From positions 15,677 to 22,070 of the forward strand of contig DLAP01000015.1 of assembly GCA_002493965.1 (NCBI GenBank): a stretch of 6,394 bases of DNA, in the 5' to 3' direction. The notes beneath the pieces were generated by a model. The model searched no databases. It was not told the DNA's origin and worked only from the letters and a program-made list of their open reading frames with translations. The stretch's first letter is position 1. Every line of letters starts with the position of its first letter. The position numbers and the translations under genes were made by a program. Below are positions 5,040-6,394 of this stretch, in pieces. Origin of the DNA: Clostridiales bacterium UBA7044. Lineage in GTDB: Bacteria; Bacillota; Clostridia; Oscillospirales; Oscillospiraceae.

Positions 5040-5068
5040 TGGACAGTATTTCTAAAATCTGGTATAAT
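5040..5068 (+). promoter_or_regulatory. Near-consensus sigma-A promoter of nrdR
   Basis: TGGACA (5040-5045, 5/6 to -35) and TATAAT (5063-5068, perfect -10) with a 17-base spacer. Predicted start is near 5075, in the centre of the 28-bp palindrome at 5062-5089, giving a leader of about 135 bases that contains two further hairpins. Confidence 0.75.
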
Positions 5069-5089
5069 AGCCATAAATGGCTATTATAC
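5062..5089. promoter_or_regulatory. 28-bp perfect palindrome over the nrdR -10 and start site
   Basis: Arms GTATAATAGCCAT (5062-5074) and ATGGCTATTATAC (5077-5089) pair perfectly around AA. It covers the -10 box and predicted start of nrdR transcription, the position of a repressor operator. Its centre CCATAAATGG (5071-5080) agrees with about 7 of 10 core positions of the NrdR-box consensus as I remember it (CwATATATwG), which would suggest autoregulation; this is weak. It could instead be one arm of a palindromic repeat element. Confidence 0.55.
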
Positions 5090-5095
5090 ATTTAA

Positions 5096-5177
5096 ATCGA
5101 CCTTTTTCTCCCCGGCTTCGCCGGGAACTGAAAAAATGTCGATATTATACCATTCCGCTTCGCTTCATGGTATAATA
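5096..5177. repeat. Nested palindromes in the nrdR leader
   Basis: Two more structures follow the promoter palindrome. The first nests ATCGAC (5096-5101), TTTTTC (5103-5108) and CCCGGC (5111-5116) against GCCGGG (5120-5125), GAAAAA (5130-5135) and GTCGAT (5138-5143). The second is a perfect 11-bp stem TATTATACCAT (5143-5153) and ATGGTATAATA (5167-5177) with a 13-base loop rich in CGCTT. With the promoter palindrome, the 9-mer GGTATAATA or its complement occurs in alternating orientation at 5061, 5082-5089 (8 bases), 5143 and 5169. This may be a small palindromic mobile-type repeat or an RNA leader element. No T run follows either hairpin. Confidence 0.5.
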
Positions 5178-5210
5178 AAAGATAATCTGCGTAAAGGAAG
5201 TGGATTTCTT

Positions 5211-5666
5211 ATGAAGTGTCCATTTTGCGGCGATCAGGAGAGTAAGGTTGTGGATTCCCGGCATTCGGAGGACGGCCTCAGCATCCGCCGCCGTCGAGAG
5301 TGCATGAACTGTCAGCGGCGGTTTACCACCTATGAGGTGGTGGAAAGTCTGCCCATTATTGTGGTCAAGCGGGACGGCACCCGGCAGAATTTTGACCGAA
5401 ACAAGGTCATGAGTTCCATGATCCGTGCCTTTGACAAGCGGAAGGTGGATGTAAACGACCTGGACCGGATCACAACCGAGATCGAGCAGACCATCCAGAA
5501 CACCCTGGAGCGGGAGATCACCACAGACAAAATTGGTGAGATGGTCATGGAGCGGCTCAAGACCCTGGACGAGGTGGCATATATCCGCTTTGCTTCCATC
5601 TATCACCGGTTCCAGGACGCGAACAGCTTCATGCGGGAGATCAGCAAATTCCTGGAGGAAAAATAA
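5211..5666 (+). CDS. nrdR: Transcriptional repressor NrdR
   Basis: A 151-residue cytoplasmic repressor of ribonucleotide reductase genes. The N-terminal zinc ribbon has Cys3, Cys6, Cys31 and Cys34 (MKCPFCG and ECMNCQRRFTTYE), with VVDSRHSEDGLSIRRRRE between them, the family signature and DNA-contacting basic patch. The ATP-cone domain spans about 49-139 (VVKRDGTRQNFDRNKV, then IGEMVMERLKTLDEVAYIRF and ASIYHRFQD); it senses ATP/dATP and controls oligomer state and DNA binding. Length is standard and all four cysteines are present. Start choice: the frame is open upstream to 4995, but ATG 5211 gives the canonical MKCPFC start and has AAAGGAAG 10 bases upstream. Its stop TAA overlaps the next ATG by one base. 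No ribonucleotide reductase gene is in the window. Confidence 0.98.
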   Translation: MKCPFCGDQESKVVDSRHSEDGLSIRRRRECMNCQRRFTTYEVVESLPIIVVKRDGTRQNFDRNKVMSSMIRAFDKRKVDVNDLDRITTEIEQTIQNTLEREITTDKIGEMVMERLKTLDEVAYIRFASIYHRFQDANSFMREISKFLEEK

Positions 5667-6199
5667 TGACGTTTGTTACCCTGTCGGCTCTGGCGGCCAC
5701 GGATCCCACCGCCGTGACAGAGCCTATGCTGGATAAGGAATCCATCAAAGCCCTGATGGACGGCTTTGCGCCGGAAAAGCTGCTGCCGGACCTGAGTAAG
5801 GTCTTTGGCAGTCTTGCCACCGTCTGCCGCTTCGCGGTGATGGTGGGTCCTGTGGTGTTGCTCATTCTGGGCCTTGCCTATCTGTTCCTTGCCCCCAAGG
5901 AGGCCAACTACTATTTCGGTTATCGATGCTACTATGGCATGGGCAGCGTCCGTGCCTGGCGGTTTACCCAGCGCCTGGCAGGCATGCTTCTGAGCCTTCT
6001 GGGTCTGGTACTCACTATCGTCATGGCAGTGGCTTCCAGAAACTTTTCTGCCATGGAGGTCACGGACATGGCCTGGAAGGCGGTAAGCTGTCTGATTTGG
6101 GAGGCGGTGCTGGCCCTCATTGTCACCCTGGCTATCAACCTGACCGCCGCCGTCCGGTTCAATCGGAAGGGCGAACTGCGGAAGAAAAAAGCAGCCTAA
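5666..6199 (+). CDS. SdpI/YhfL-family membrane protein
   Basis: A 177-residue membrane protein whose centre carries the SdpI-family pattern: NYYFGYRCYYGMGSVRAWRF at 81-100, comparable to the N-x-x-x-G-x-R-T ... S-x-x-x-W motif, followed by a hydrophobic hairpin. Transmembrane spans are likely at about 52-75, 104-124 and 138-163, with a very basic C-terminus (RKGELRKKKAA). Residues 10-45 form a non-membrane stretch (LSALAATDPTAV..., FAPEKLLPDLSK) that could be a short N-terminal extracytoplasmic or cytoplasmic extension. SdpI is the immunity and signalling protein against the B. subtilis SdpC toxin, but most family members have unknown roles and no toxin gene is seen here. The start overlaps the nrdR stop (TAATG) and GGAGG lies seven bases upstream, so the two are translationally coupled. 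The subfamily fit is by eye. Confidence 0.72.
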   Translation: MTFVTLSALAATDPTAVTEPMLDKESIKALMDGFAPEKLLPDLSKVFGSLATVCRFAVMVGPVVLLILGLAYLFLAPKEANYYFGYRCYYGMGSVRAWRFTQRLAGMLLSLLGLVLTIVMAVASRNFSAMEVTDMAWKAVSCLIWEAVLALIVTLAINLTAAVRFNRKGELRKKKAA

Positions 6200-6228
6200 A
6201 AAACATTCTCTCCGGAACCGGAGAGAAT
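6198..6228 (-). terminator. Hairpin with T run on the minus strand, end of the nrdR unit
   Basis: ATTCTCTCCGG (6205-6215) and CCGGAGAGAAT (6218-6228) form a perfect inverted repeat (about 10 bp with a 4-base loop). On the minus strand it is followed by GTTTTTT (6204-6198), a good terminator for a convergent gene beyond the right edge. On the plus strand it lies six bases after the stop of the SdpI-family gene but lacks a T run, so termination of nrdR transcription here would be weak or Rho-dependent. Confidence 0.7.
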
Positions 6229-6250
6229 GGAGCCTTGGCTCTTAGGACGG

Positions 6251-6278
6251 ATAAAGCCGACCGCGTCAGCGGTCGGCT
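6251..6278 (-). terminator. Second hairpin, GC-rich
   Basis: AGCCGACCGC (6255-6264), loop GTCA, GCGGTCGGCT (6269-6278), a perfect 10-bp stem. On the minus strand it is followed by TTTATCC, a weak T run. Between this and the previous hairpin lies a short AGCCTTGGCT palindrome (6231-6240). It may reinforce termination from either side. Confidence 0.5.
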
Positions 6279-6295
6279 CAGTCTGTCGAAAAACA

Positions 6296-6394
6296 TGTCA
6301 TTCTGAGCCAGTGCGCACACTGGCGTAAGAATCCCCCTGAATTTGCAACAATTTCGTATAAAAAATTGGAGTATTCCCATGATTCCGGGGGATT
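6296..6394. repeat. Edge of a palindromic repeat-like element, cut by the window end
   Basis: The stretch starts TGTCATTCTGAG and contains a small hairpin CCAGTG (6308-6313), CGCA, CACTGG (6318-6323). It then contains a larger inverted repeat, AATCCCCCTGAAT (6330-6342) against ATTCCGGGGGATT (6382-6394), 12 of 13 paired, with CAATTT/AAATTG nested inside (6349-6354 and 6362-6367). The TCATTCTGAG...AAGAATC pattern is one I associate with dispersed non-coding repeats in gut Clostridia (memory, not verified). No coding frame here is convincing, and the second arm ends exactly at the window edge. Confidence 0.5.

Noticed and set aside
5062..5177. CRISPR array or riboswitch in the nrdR leader
   Set aside because: Repeats are alternating inverted copies rather than regular direct repeats with spacers, and no known riboswitch core is recognisable.
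4995..5210. 72-residue N-terminal extension of NrdR
   Set aside because: It would translate the promoter and palindromes; NrdR begins canonically at MKCPFC and has a ribosome binding site at 5193-5200.

Overview
The window (6394 bp) looks like chromosomal DNA of a low-copy, GC-moderate, endospore-forming Clostridia, most likely Oscillospiraceae-like (inference). The reasons are a yabP-yabQ-divIC-yabR sporulation/division cluster, a lipoprotein amino acid-binding protein, NrdR, a YerC-type TrpR relative, strong GGAGG ribosome binding sites and AT-rich sigma-A promoters between GC-rich genes. No rRNA or tRNA is present, so the lineage is not proved.

Layout. Bases 1-128 are non-coding and hold a terminator for the leftward operon. 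Bases 129-1672 (minus strand) carry yabP, yabQ, divIC and yabR in the Bacillus subtilis order: sporulation genes first, then the septum protein and the S1-domain protein. The latter two have their own sigma-A-like promoter nested in the 3' end of yabQ. Bases 1673-1902 are a divergent control region with two related inverted-repeat motifs. Bases 1903-4444 (plus strand) form a compact operon: binding lipoprotein, one permease, one ATPase of a polar amino acid ABC importer, then a TrpR/YerC-type DNA-binding protein one base after the ATPase stop. A strong bidirectional terminator follows. Bases 4497-4925 (minus) encode an unrecognised small membrane protein with a near-consensus promoter. Bases 4987-5210 are a second divergent region, filled on the nrdR side by nested palindromes. 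Bases 5211-6199 (plus) carry nrdR and, overlapping its stop by one base, an SdpI/YhfL-family membrane protein. Bases 6200-6394 are non-coding and contain hairpins and the edge of a palindromic repeat-like element that continues past the window.

How it may work together. The importer operon appears to carry its own repressor: a TrpR-fold protein is co-transcribed with the transporter, and a 16-base motif fills exactly the -35/-10 spacer of the operon promoter, with a 14/16 copy 85 bp upstream inside a perfect palindrome. The binding protein lacks the arginine that normally holds the ligand alpha-carboxylate, so the ligand may be unusual. These two points, plus the palindrome-packed nrdR leader and the yabQ reading frame that runs 263 bp into divIC, are the parts most worth a second look. 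I see no wholly new multi-gene defence or biosynthetic system here.
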